Positions 40,346-51,958 of a DNA stretch of 64,000 bases are shown here, piece after piece. The position numbers and the translations under genes were made by a program. This DNA comes from Stratiolaelaps scimitus (taxonomy: Eukaryota; Arthropoda; Arachnida; Mesostigmata; Laelapidae): NCBI GenBank assembly GCA_019614645.1, contig JABWDB010000004.1:186001-250000 (forward strand), given 5' to 3'. Each line of letters begins with the position of its first letter. The first letter of the stretch is position 1. The notes under the pieces were generated by a model, which was given only the letters and a program-made list of their open reading frames with translations, did no database searches and was not told the origin of the DNA.

Positions 40346-40522
40346 CGGGCTTACTCTCAGCCAACATTTATCGTCCACGCTATTTCTTTCGGCACTGCTT
40401 CGTGAGACGGACCCCTAAAAATGCAGATGTGCAACGGTGGGAGCAAAACCCTTGGGACCACCTACGTGTCCCCTCCGGTTGCAAGACGCGCACGAATGCA
40501 CCACCACTACGCCACCCGGAGC
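40346..40522 (-). mobile_element. SINE family A, near full-length copy
   Basis: Read on the minus strand, this is a tRNA-derived SINE. It has an A-box-like TGGCGTAGTGG (40514..40504), a degenerate B-box GGTTTTGCTCCC (40450..40439), and then the family body with GCACATCTGCATTT, GTCCGTCTCACGAAGCA and GTGGACGATAAATGTTGGCT, ending near GCCCGAGAA. A T-run follows the 3' end. The body matches copies near 43.7 kb (plus) and 53.7 kb (minus), which establishes a dispersed family. Confidence 0.75.
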
Positions 40523-40595
40523 TCGACCGGATCAGCGTTCTGTTAGGCTGAAACCGCCATTGTTGCTCTATTTTTGTTGCTTCTCAATGAAGAAA

Positions 40596-40649
40596 GGGGT
40601 ACAACGATTATTGATAAAGTGGTCACCTTATCAATAATCGTTGTACCCC
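40596..40649. repeat. Perfect 22-bp inverted repeat, 10-nt loop
   Basis: Arm 40596..40617 (GGGGTACAACGATTATTGAT and two more bases) is the exact reverse complement of 40628..40649. The loop is AGTGGTCACC. It lies about 75 bp from the 5' end of a SINE A copy. Confidence 0.95.
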
Positions 40650-41930
40650 AACTGTTTGTTTCGGTGGAAAACTCGACGATTTAGAGAAACTGGAAGGGCT
40701 TAATCATAAAATTAAGGTACCGCTTGACAACATACGCTCGTGTTTAGCTGAACTCATAAGCCCACACTTTATCATGTCAAGCTATCGGAACTTTCTCCCG
40801 TTGAGTTCCTCTGAATGCGTAGCTGCCTCGGTATGAAGTTGATGAGCACGGCTTAAATTATAAATTTCCACGTAGGCTTGTACAGTAAATTCTAATGTTC
40901 ACACAAAGGCTCATCTTGTGCAATCTTCTGAACCTCAACGTTACATTCTGTTACCGTAACTCATCGAAAAGAGACAGTTAATGGCCACAAAAGTAGCCAC
41001 CCGGATCGTGTCAGCCTAAAGACCGAAGCTACTAGTATTTAGTTCATTACTATAACTATTATTATTATTAATTATTTTTTACTTCCATATTTGTTTTGGA
41101 ATTATGAAAATAAAATGAACAATATTTTCTTAGCAATAGCCGTGGGGCTCCCAAGAGAAGATGATTAATCGATAACTAGGGGACCTTCAGCAAAAACGAA
41201 TGGGGGTCAAGTGGGCCACCCGTAGCGCTTACCCAACCTTCCAACTCGTCGCATGAAGCTGACTTTCAAATAGTGCGGCACAACCATTCGAATGACTACG
41301 TATAGTATTTACATTGAGTGCGTATGACCTCGGTGCGCCGGAGAGGCATGACGTGCGAGCAAGCGATTCGGATCTGCATAGCTTCTACTAAAATTCGGAC
41401 ATATTGTCTAAATCGTACGAACGCGTACAGCGCAAGCTCGGATATCGATCCGGGGGGCATGGGCTCGCAGGAGGGAGCCAGCAGATGCCAAGGCTCTTCG
41501 AGTTCACCGTGACATGGCATTGGACGGCGGTGGCCTGCTCTTCGGGATCGAAATATACCCCATGCCGTATCCAAATATCGTCCGAGAACTATATGGAAAT
41601 GTTCACAGGTCGCAATGAGCTAGTCATTTACGGTCTATCTTGGAAATGCATGTTTGACATCTATAACATTTCGTAAATTATACACAGGGGAGGAATGTGC
41701 AACATTGTCTTGGAATCTAGCCTATTATATAATTATCGTAGAAAAAAACGTTTTTGTAGATCGTCTTTTGCCGACAGAATAATTAGGATAATTATCTCTT
41801 CTTGATTGAGTAGCGTACGAGGGAGGGTCTCAACAGAACAGGTATGGTCAGATCTGTTTGTCAACGTCGTCTAAGAACGTCGTTCATAACGGCAACAGGG
41901 TGATCATACCGCGCCTGCCTCGCTATGCCA

Positions 41931-41969
41931 GGTACCTCTCAGGGTTCGGCCTATTCCCCCTGAGGTACC
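41931..41969. repeat. Near-perfect inverted repeat with a 2-nt bulge
   Basis: GGTACCTCTCAGGG (41931..41944) and CCCTGAGGTACC (41958..41969) are reverse complements apart from an extra CT in the left arm. The loop is about 13 nt. Confidence 0.75.
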
Positions 41970-42768
41970 ATATTCAGGGCTGTCCTCTCTCGCTTGGTGT
42001 TGATTTATTAACACACACGAACGTCACATTTTGGGCTGGACTCGTTACGTGGCACCAGCGACGGCCAGCTCTTTCCAGCTATGGCTTTTGTGACTTGCAG
42101 AATTCCTCTAGTGATTCTTGGGGTTTCCGAGGGCTGTCGACATTATGCCCAATCGACATGGCCATTCCTGAATTGAGTCGATAATAGAAATGAGCGATGA
42201 TTCAAGAACAATATTTGAATTAATTTTAATGTACAAAAAAATATTTTAAATAGTTGCGTTTCTGTTTGGCAGTCTAAACCTCTCGTTCCCAAAATGGGTC
42301 CCAAAACGTAGTGATGCTATTTTTGAACATTACTGTCAGAGACTTTGGACTTACTCGTGCTATTATTATTATGATTAAGACTGAATTATTAATAATTGTT
42401 TTAATAATAATTCTAATGGGTGCAGAAAAACCGAACTGCCTCTCTAGACGGCACATCGCGCTGAAGGCACTTCCTAGCTCCGTCCGCTTACGCTGTAATC
42501 CACTCTATCTGCAAGCATGAAACGAGTGAGTTTCGGCACCACCCGAGACCGTTTTCCCTCGAGAGAAGTGAAGCAGCCCTTCAAGCAACATGATTGTATG
42601 CGGGAAGAACCTGCTGCCGCTGCTGCTGAAACGATGGCGGCATGTGATGCGAATTATCTCCGTACCTTTCTTCCCGTCTAGGGCTATCTGATCAGCGCGC
42701 AACGCAAACACTTCTGCTTTCTGCACTTCCGGGTTAGTCAGCTGGATGCTTGGCCGGGGGCATCTGCT

Positions 42769-42794
42769 TGTCTGTCTGTCTGTCTGTCTGTCTG
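42769..42794. repeat. (TCTG)n tetranucleotide repeat
   Basis: About six TCTG/TGTC units, followed by TAGG/TAGA-type repeats. Confidence 0.9.
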
Positions 42795-43635
42795 GCTAGG
42801 TAGAGAGGTAGGTAGATAGCCTAGCTAAAATGAGCTCGCTACGTGGAATAGCCTTATCCAGACGGGACGCCTCGACCGTCTCCAGGCTGGCTACTACGCG
42901 GATAGATTTCTGGCTTACCTTCGCTCTTGTTTGTGGACTCGTGGACAGACAAGCGAGTACTACGGCCACGAGCCGCCGCTAGTGCGCCAGAGCGTAGGTC
43001 AATAGAGCTGAGCTCCCTGCTGTGCTGTCCCGCTCACAGAGGGAGGTCCAGGACGCCGGTGATTGACTCACGTCTGACGACGACTAGCCCCCACAAACGT
43101 GCGGACCGTGCATCATCCCTCTTCCAAAAATTCTGTGTCCGACCGACGGCCGGGAGCGTTGTGTATTTCGTCGGGGACTGAAATTCAGATATGCGAAGGC
43201 TTGCCAAGTTTCAGCGGGGCATCGTACATATAACGTAGCGTAACGCAGATAGAAGGCTGAATGAATGCAGTCTCGAATGGCTTATCGTCATTGCGTGTGA
43301 CCGCGAGCCCGTGGCACGATTCTATATAGGTCTTGCTAGATTTGCATATTTCAAACTCGTAATTTGCTAACCTCAAAGAGAGACGATGTATTTCTATGAG
43401 TGGTGCAGGGATTTCTCCTGTAGAAGATATGATACCGATTGATGAATGTATGACTTACAATTTTACGTTTCCGTACTGCTGAGCAGGCGTTGAGTCAAGA
43501 AACCAAGAGCATGTATATTTGCAGCTTCATGAAGGCCAAATTTTTGTATCGTATTCAGCTCTATCAGGTTGAAAATTTGTAGATCCTCGATGATGGCAGT
43601 CAAGCTTCTGATACGAGTACTTGGCTACAGAATCG

Positions 43636-43817
43636 CAGGGTACCCGAAGGTGGTGCATTCGTGTGTGCTTTCCTTGCAATCGGATGAGACACGCAGGTGC
43701 ACAGGTTCGATTCCCACGACTGCACATTTGCATTTTGCAGGGGTCCGTCTTATGAAACAATACCCGGAAGCAGTTCTATCGTGGACGTTAAATATTGGCT
43801 GTTGTCAGGCCGAAAAA
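43636..43817 (+). mobile_element. SINE family A, near full-length copy
   Basis: Shares the GGTGGTGCATTCGTG 5' portion with the copy at 40346..40522. It has the best B-box of the family, GGTTCGATTCC at 43704..43714. The body follows: GCACATTTGCATTT, GGGGTCCGTCTTATGAA and GTGGACGTTAAATATTGGCT. The A-box is decayed. The 3' end reads CAGGCCGAAAAAGTT. Confidence 0.78.
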
Positions 43818-44726
43818 GTTACTAGGGTAACCAAAGGTCCATCTTCAATTGAGTTGTTGCGGCCGTAATTTTGGCATGAATCGAATATATTTTTATATAC
43901 CTAGTATTGCACAGTTCGTTTGTCTCTTGAGGTGCGTCCCACTGACAACTTGCTGGGATTCTTAATAACTTATATTGTGATTATTGTCTCCGCGCAATGG
44001 CGTATATTATTAAAACCTTTGGAGGACAAGCGCGTTGCGTAAAAACGATAGATATCGTTCCGCTACGGGCAGATCTTTCGAGGCACCGGTGATGCACTAC
44101 ACGATTGTGATCGGCGAATTGCCAGGGGTGAGCCAAGGTTCCGTCCGGATCTCAGATCATGTCCTGCGGGTCATGGCCTCTCCTCGTGTGTTCGTTGGTC
44201 ACGTCCTCGTAACCATCCATCAGGAGGAAGGACAAGGCTCGACGTGACACGTCGACGGTACGTACTCATCGGCACGCGCTCGCTACAGATCATACATGAT
44301 TGCTCGCGTGTGCAGAACAAGCACTTCGCTCCAGTGTATTAGAATCCAGGATAGAAAGAATCGGCTGGTAACACAAGTCATCTTTGTCACAATTTCGAGA
44401 AGCGAAAGAGCTTTAAAAACGATAAGAGCGTGCACCTGAGGATCATTGTGTCACATAACTGACTGGACTAAGCAGGGGCAATGAATACGATGGTACAATA
44501 CAATATACTATAAAATAATATAGAAAAATACGAATATGCATGACAATAACGATTGTTAAAATGTGCCGATATATGATCTCATTGAAGAGGAATGACAACG
44601 AGTGAAAATAACATCAAGGTCCTATTGCTGAGTTGAATCTCTGCTACATTGCTCATTCATAGGCAGTTTCCGTCTAATTTACCGATATATGACACAAGAT
44701 ACATTCGTTAACGTAATTATAATATA

Positions 44727-44729
<3 letters not shown>

Positions 44730-44761
<32 letters not shown>
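44730..44761. repeat. (TA)n microsatellite
   Basis: Uninterrupted TA repeat of about 31 bp. Confidence 0.9.
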
Positions 44762-44764
<3 letters not shown>

Positions 44765-44878
44765 CCAACAGAAGTGTATATAACTTCTCTTGGTATATAT
44801 GTATTTTTTTCTGACTGAGTCTCATTTACTATAAATGTCCGGTGAAAGCACAAAATATTGCTTCCGTATGTTATTATA

Positions 44879-44926
44879 AGAAGGAAGTCAGCCTTGGTGG
44901 CTGACTTAATTAAGTTAATTCCTTCT
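44879..44926. repeat. Composite stem-loop
   Basis: Inner stem AAGTCAGCC (44885..44893) with GGCTGACTT (44899..44907), loop TTGGT. An outer stem AGAAGGA (44879..44885) pairs with TCCTTCT (44920..44926) across an AT-rich one-sided bulge. The two stems share base 44885, so one pairing must give way there. Confidence 0.7.
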
Positions 44927-45730
44927 CCTTCCGTGAATGTATGTGTTAATTTCTAAACAACGTTCATATATTCCAACGTCTATATTTAATAAAATTTCAT
45001 AACGACAAAATCACACCACATCACCACCATCATCAATATTTTCGTTCGCTCGTGACAGCTCCGTAGGGGGTGAGTTCAATGTTACACCCTGATTAACGTT
45101 TGGCACGAGTAAGAATGGGGCCAATAGAGACCTCTGATAGAGACATCCCCGAACGCTGGTGCACACCCAAAATTAAGTCTGATGATCTAGTGTGAGTCCA
45201 GGCCAACTTGTACGGTAGCGAGACATTCTCTGTCTTGAGTTGAGCAACCAGGAGGCGTGTCTCTTCTTGATGTGACTCAACGTCATGGGCCGAACGCGTC
45301 CACTCTCTTCCTGATGCCTCCGAGTCGAGAAGAACTACTTCTTGGCAACGTAATCTCATTTGGCCGTGAATAAGTGCATGAGAATAATACTTGGATCGAT
45401 GTTTTTTTCCTTTTTTTCCAGTGTCAAGCACTTCAATGCCTGATGTTAGGCTTGCGAAGAACCATCGACGTTAGAAAATGTTAGCGGCAATAGGAACAAG
45501 TGCCTAAATTCGAAGGGAAATATGTTTGATCTAAATTGTAGAAGAGACAAAGGATGCCAACAAAAATGCTCGCCTACATTTTCGAGTTGGGGCTGCTGAC
45601 AAAGTTGCAGGCTATTGCTACCGCTCTGGATACATCTTCAATAAATCTGGGGCCCTGCTATCGAACTTATGAAGCAGCCAATTCAAGTCTCCACATTGAA
45701 ACGAGGCGACGCTTAACAGGAAGAAACTGA

Positions 45731-45815
45731 CGGTAAAGGTATATTCAAATATATTAAAGAAACTTAAATCTTTACGATGCTTAAGTTCCGTAAGTATATA
45801 TCACCAGCTCGGGAA
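45731..45815 (-). mobile_element. SINE family B, diverged partial copy
   Basis: The plus strand reads GGTAAAGGTATATTCAAAT, AAAGAAACTTAAATCTTTACGATGC, TTAAGTTCCGTAAGTATATATCACCAGCTCGGGA. This follows the same order as the family B tail (GGTAAAGGTAAAG, GAACTGCAATTT, CTTAAGTTCTCTTATATGTCAC). The B-box region is only weakly preserved. Confidence 0.55.
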
Positions 45816-48800
45816 GGAGCGAACACATTATAGGCATCAACGTATAATGACTTTTCGACTACTTTTTGTGCTATCCCCCCTACCTTGTGAATATCACCAG
45901 TTTACGAGTTAAAAAGAAAACAATTTGGCAGCTACAAGGGCAACAATTCTTATCCAGCACGTAATGGTTTCGAATTCTCAAATGCTCTGTGGTAAGGAGA
46001 GGAGATAAAATGAACTTCGCTTCTATCCTAACGAGCAAAACCTGGACGAGCTAACGTGAAGTGAGAGATCGTTGTCGAGTTTTTCTGTAATCCATATGTT
46101 CCCCAATGTGATATGATTGTGTGGATCGCATTCATGCGTACAATGCACAGACGCAATCTTAGGCAGCGAAATCTCAAGGTTAGCCTTCTGCTCACAGCAA
46201 TCTACCTTCGAATGAACGCACGAATGAGGAAGACTATTTTACTTTTTAGATATTTTACCCCCATGTCAACGTCCAGGACATGTATACGGAGCCTGCATCG
46301 ATTCGTTCAGGATCGGTTCGTTGGCCTCCAGGGTGGAGTTGCCGGGATGGCTGCCATAAGACTGACAGTAAATTTGTCCTTCTTGACAGCTTCCTGGAAT
46401 ACCTTACATCCTGCGTATTCGTGGTGGGCGAAGGACCAAATATCGTAAAATAATAACGGAATAGTATCCACACAGGCCAATGAGTAGATATTTGGTTTCG
46501 TCCAATTTCACGAACCTAAATCGCCTTTTTCCTATACGACACTACAATGGTGACTTCACACCTTGCAAAGGCTTTATGTATTCTAGGCCTAGTAGGCGAT
46601 AATGACACCAGGCAAGGTATATTGGTTACTGAAAAACAAAATAAAAATTCCAAACTCTTCTGGAATCTTTACTGGGCTTCACGTAATTTGCGACCCCCTT
46701 GACGTGCCGTTTCTAGCAAGGCAGCAGCTGTTTTTGCTATTTTTCCACGTTGGGCCTGCACTGAAGTATGCGGATAGGTATATCAGAGGCCACTGCGTTG
46801 ACTGAATCCTGGGTCCTTTCGTAAATTATCGAAAATTCCATGTAAACGGCGTCATGAAAAGGTTCCCAATTCTTGTTGGCATTGACCACCTGCGATCAAT
46901 AAAGCGGTCGAGTTGCAGGTTCGTAGAAGCAGCGCAGGCATCTGTCACCGGATCAACGAATTGTCCAGTGAGAAAGAGTGATACCAAGAGAAACAATATG
47001 AGTTTTGTTTTTGCCAGTAAATGGAAATCCCCGTGTGGCTCAGCCTCTGGAGACTGCACGCAACCTCGGAACAGATCGTTCCCATGTAACAGGATCAACG
47101 GGGTTCATATCTGGGCTCAGAGAGGCGCAATATGAGACCGTCCTCCAAATTGTTCATAAAGATCGATGCTTCTCGATGAAGAGCCTCTTCCTCTGTATCA
47201 TATTATTTTGAGCAACTGCAATGTTGGATATCCGAGCTTAGTCGTTCCTATGGTTACCATGCACTAACGAGCACAATTGCCTAGAACTAACACCGGACGG
47301 AGTATATGTCCCTCGAAACGAACCACGATAGAGTAGATATTCGGGCTTGCAGAAATTTCGGGACCATGAGTAGTAGACACCGCTAGGATACGGCCGCTAC
47401 GATCATATAATTTTCTCTAACGCCACGTAGAACTGACATCACACGCATCTCGAATCGAATTGTTGCCACTCGCAATTTGCCATGGTGGCATTGAGCAACG
47501 CATCCACGTGGACAGAAGTGCATGGTAGTTCAGCGCAAACACAGGGGGTCATTTCTTCGTCTTCAGGCTTAGATAGGATCGAGACAAATAGGTATATGTG
47601 AGCATAGCTAAGAGGGCACGCATCGTCCTGTGCATTTATCCTTTCGTGAAGCTGGCGGCTCTGCGGGCAAATTGATAAGGATAGAGCCGAGCATCAATCT
47701 TCTCTGCTTGATCAGTTCGTACGCCCGAACTCCATCCGCACTCAACTGACCATCGCTTGATGCTTCTTGGGCGACGAATTCGTAGCTGTTCTACACTTGG
47801 CAACAGATGGTGAGTCGGGTGGACTCCATTTAAGTCTACAGTAGGACCTTGACGTCAGCCTCAATGCGATGCTGCCATCGGTAAAGGTGATAATCATTAA
47901 AGTTTGTCATTAAGAACGACTAACACACGTACTTCAAAGACGCCTGTTCTTAATTCATCTCGTTTTTTGACATTTTCGAAACAATTTTTGACTAATCTTG
48001 TTAGCATGACAGTAAGTCATAGTGCTCAAGGGAATTTTGTATGAACTATAGAAATCTAATGTACAAGTCCTAACACTTAAAAACACACTTAAAAATAAAT
48101 TGAAAAACCTGTGCCTAATGATTTTTTCCTCTAGATATATCCCTTTTGTCAAAACGGCGACTAGGACGCTCAAAGTTAATTCCAAGTTATAAACTCAGAA
48201 CGATTTTATTATGCGATCTAGATTCAAAAATCTGCCGGTCCACAATTTTTAGAACATTAGATGCAAAGCTGACCCATAGAATCTGGGTCCTACTGACATA
48301 AATTAGTCAATGGGATTACGCCATAAATGGTTACCCCAACCCTGGCTAGCAGGTAAACTCATTCACCTTATATTTACATATTCGCAAGTGTACTGTCATT
48401 GAATTGTGTATAGCTAAAGAGACTAATTAGTATTAGTTCCTAGCACACATTATAATGTTTCAGCAGAATATAACCGATAATGTATTCCGGTAGTGTATGC
48501 CAAATTTGTGCAGAGGTCTGCTACGCAATGAATTTTTAAAATTGTTCCTACCAATACAAGCGTTTCGCGTATACACGTTAGACAGGCTTATTACATATTT
48601 CGAGGTGCCCTTCTGCGCGTACGGACCAAGCAGCAAATTTATAACTAGGCGAGCAGCCTACAAAGGACAAACAACAGATTCATAGATGGTCCGAGCCGAA
48701 ACCTGGCAATTTCACGACCACTGTATTTAAATCATGACAGTGATCAATTTTTGCTTGTTCTCCACGTTGGTAGTATGTGTTGAGTAGGCCGCCGGGTCAT

Positions 48801-49037
48801 GACTGATGCGCGAACGGGCGTCCACCTTGATTTTGAGTACGTGCCTGGCGAACGTTGGAAAGTCCATTGACGCTGGCTCGATCTACATACTGGCAGTATG
48901 TTCATAGAGGGATTTAATGAGTTGTTGTATTTCGCATTGCGACTGCCTGCTAATCGGGAGAACGAGAATTCGGCGCATCTAAAATAGTATTAACGACAGC
49001 TTGTGTATATAAGGACGATAACATAACATAACATTTG

Positions 49038-49085
49038 CGGTTTATTTCCGGAACTGCAATTTTACAATGCTTAATACATCCAAAG
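49038..49085 (-). mobile_element. SINE family B, short 3' fragment
   Basis: GGTTTATTTCCGGAACTGCAATTTTACAATGCTTAA (core GGAACTGCAATTTTACAATG) matches the 3' end of family B. The rest of the element is missing or too diverged. Confidence 0.5.
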
Positions 49086-49637
49086 ATTGTACATATCTTT
49101 GATTTAAAGGGATATGGCGCGTCGTGCAGGCTCCAACCAGTAACCAAGGTAATTTTTTTAGCGACTTAGTCCTCGATTTGCTATAGGCACATTCAGGCCG
49201 TTGATTTACAGCCATTATTCCCGAATACGACACCTACATGACGCTGCGTACCGCATGCAAAATCCTAGTTACTGAAATCCTATTGTATTCGAAGATAAGG
49301 CTAGACATTTGTACGGTAATTCTCAATCACGAGGAGATAATACCGTATATCATCACTTCATCTGGGGAGTCAACATACAAAGCACCCACATGGAGGTATC
49401 TAATCCTTATTCATACTGAATCGCTTTGTATAATGGGGCCGTGGAACAACAACGAAGTTCTCAGCCATTTTTTCTAAATCTTGTAGAATCTTCTCCACCC
49501 GATGGCTAGTCATTGGTGTCTTGCGGATCTTGGACTCAAAAAAAGACTGTTGAGAAACTTCCAAAATCTTCTCTCTTAAAGCTGTCTTAATAAAGGAATC
49601 ATGTGGACGAGGAGCGGTGCAATGAATCGAATATGAG

Positions 49638-49664
49638 ATATATATATATATATATATATAATAT
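49638..49664. repeat. (TA)n microsatellite
   Basis: TA repeat of about 27 bp. Confidence 0.9.
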
Positions 49665-50224
49665 GTCTAGATATATACTCGCTAAGGCGGGTCATGTTGC
49701 GGCACGCATAGCATCTCTTCTGTATTCCCCAATGGACCAAGTTTTATTGGCATTTATTGTAGAGTCCGACGGTTTATAGCCGACATCATTGCGTACGACT
49801 TCGAAGCTCACTTTACACGGGAAACACTGCCACAGTAGTTGCCACCCACTGAAATCGGGTGACCGTGGTAAAATCATCACCTCGGTAAAGCCATACAGAC
49901 CGGATTCCCGATGAGCTTTCTAGCCGCGATCTATTCGATGGCCCGGATAGCCGTTACACCATGCGCCGCGCATGGCCGCTATTCGACTCGTTCAGTTGAT
50001 CAGTCGTTCGTCCTCCTCCTCCTCTTCTGTTGCTCATACTGTCGTAGTTTTCTGCTGTGTCGTCAAATTGATCGTGAATAACGTGTCACTTTGTGATAAA
50101 TGGGGCAGATTTAGCAAACGTGTTGCATTAGCAGCGAGTGGACATTTAGTCCTCCCAGCAACAAGAACACCCAGCGAACATCATGCGAGCTACTGCATAC
50201 GCTACTGCCGAAATTGACCGGTTA

Positions 50225-50246
50225 CGCATTCGTGCGCACGAATGCG
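50225..50246. repeat. Perfect 22-bp palindrome without loop
   Basis: CGCATTCGTGC followed directly by GCACGAATGCG. Each half is the exact reverse complement of the other, with no spacer. Flanking bases do not extend it. Confidence 0.95.
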
Positions 50247-50987
50247 CCAGAATTGTTAACTGCGTGTTGGGCTGAGATGTCCTTGTCATTGGCTGCAGCG
50301 CGGACCTCTATTCAACAGACGGACATATGGTGTGGCATCATTACATTATATGATGGTATAGTTATGTCATTTTGAAGAAGGCATTTGAAAGCAATCATGC
50401 ATGAGTGTGCACCAGAGCCAAAGGGGGTGCGAGAGAAGTCGGCCCATGTCCACAGGCGTAATAGCGTTAGCAGCAGAAGTAGTGGCGTGAGTTTAGCACA
50501 TTCGTGAGTTCTACGAAACGATTCCACTGCCTCCCAGCTTAATGGTCAATATGCCCTGTTCTCTGGCGCTCTCTGAGGCATTCTGTCACTGGTCTCTCGC
50601 CTATCAGCTGAGCTAACACTTACAAACGCCTAGGTCTTTCAGCCCACCGCTAGGCGCAGCTTTTGCTGATAGAGGGCGCTATCGGGCTGCCAGCCAAGCT
50701 TGACGCAGTGCAAGGGTCGATACGATATCAGGGGGCGTGGAGGCGAGATCTTCTCTTGCTTTTCAAGGTCTTCTCATGCTCAATCTTCTTCGGAGGTATC
50801 TACAATCTTAGGTGGGTATAGCATCCCACAGGCCATGCTGAACTACAAGATGTGACCAACGTTTGCAGTCTACCAACTCAGCAACGGTGTCGATCTTCAT
50901 GCTAAACGTATTAAGAACGTACAGTAAAGTGCAGTGGGATAGTCAACAGATATTAGGTTAGTAGCCAACAGGTTGCATCATTTACAC

Positions 50988-51070
50988 ATCTGAATTTCAA
51001 TGGGTCCATCTTATAAGGCAATGCGGATAGCAGTTGTGCCGTCGACATTGATCAATGTTTAAGGCTGTGA
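50988..51070 (+). mobile_element. SINE family A, degraded copy
   Basis: Recognisable but diverged body: ACACATCTGAATTTCAATGGGTCCATCTTATAAGGCAATGC (core GGGTCCATCTTATAAGG), then GCAGTTGTGCCGTCGACATTGATCAATGTTTAAGGCTGTG. The order and spacing match the family A 3' half. No clear tRNA-like promoter is left upstream. Confidence 0.55.
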
Positions 51071-51943
51071 ATTACTGCGGAAAATGTACTTTACCGCAGC
51101 AGCCAACAGATTGCACACCCGCCGCGTGAGAAAGTTCTCTTAGATAGTGAACGATTCGTATTATAAATGAGGAATACGCTTCATCGTGGAACAGTATATT
51201 TTTCCATTACATTGTAGAATACCATCAATTTCTGTCCAATTGCAAAAAGATAAGATGCACACTGCTACATCCCAGAACGCTTATTTCTATGCTAGCTTGC
51301 TGTTAAGTACACATGTCCTAGTTGGTAGTAGTCCTAGCTTGTAGTACTAGTTGGTTTGCACATGTACCCAAAAAAGTATACAGACGACTTCCTTGCGAAC
51401 ATAAAATTTGTGTATGCTTGTCTAGTCAACGAGACATGTGGGTTATTTTGTTTCGAACTGACCTTGTGACTACTGCTGGATATTAACCCCGGCAACATTC
51501 TCTTGGTTAAATTTAACTGCCTATGGGCAAATCTATCCCGAAAATCCACGTGGAGATTTCAGATCGATCCACGTTTCCGCGTACAAGCATTCGTTCCAGA
51601 CTCAACATTGTCGAATATACCCTGGCGTCACGGCAACCGGAGCAATATGGAACACGAGTCAGTGATGCTTGATATTTCCATTTATTTAATATCTATGCCC
51701 AGAATATCCTCGATAAGCACCACTATCCAGTATATTCGATGAATCGATAGGTGTCGTTCATTGTTTGGCGCCATCTGGCGGCAGCGAAAACGTCGTCCGC
51801 AGTGACGACCACCAACAAAGCGGCTTCCATTGGCTGGTGCCTTCACGGCGCTGTTCGCTCGCCGCGTCTCTGATGGCCGGACGTTCGTTCGCTCGATCGA
51901 GATTTGACGAAGGTGAATGGAAGGCTAGCCTCGGCGGCGCTGA

Positions 51944-51958
51944 GGGGGGGGGGGGGGG
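51944..51958. repeat. Poly-G run
   Basis: Fifteen consecutive G in a GC-rich stretch. A likely spot for sequencing length error. Confidence 0.95.

Larger units (their letters stand above)
40650..43635. other. No gene recognised; intergenic
   Basis: AT-rich with ATT-type triplets (about 41050-41080 and 42360-42415) and the TCTG repeat. It includes the bulged inverted repeat at 41931..41969. Confidence 0.45.

Noticed and set aside
43704..43714. True tRNA gene at the GGTTCGATTCC B-box
   Set aside because: The sequence upstream does not fold into a tRNA and the downstream body matches other SINE A copies, so it is a SINE promoter relic.
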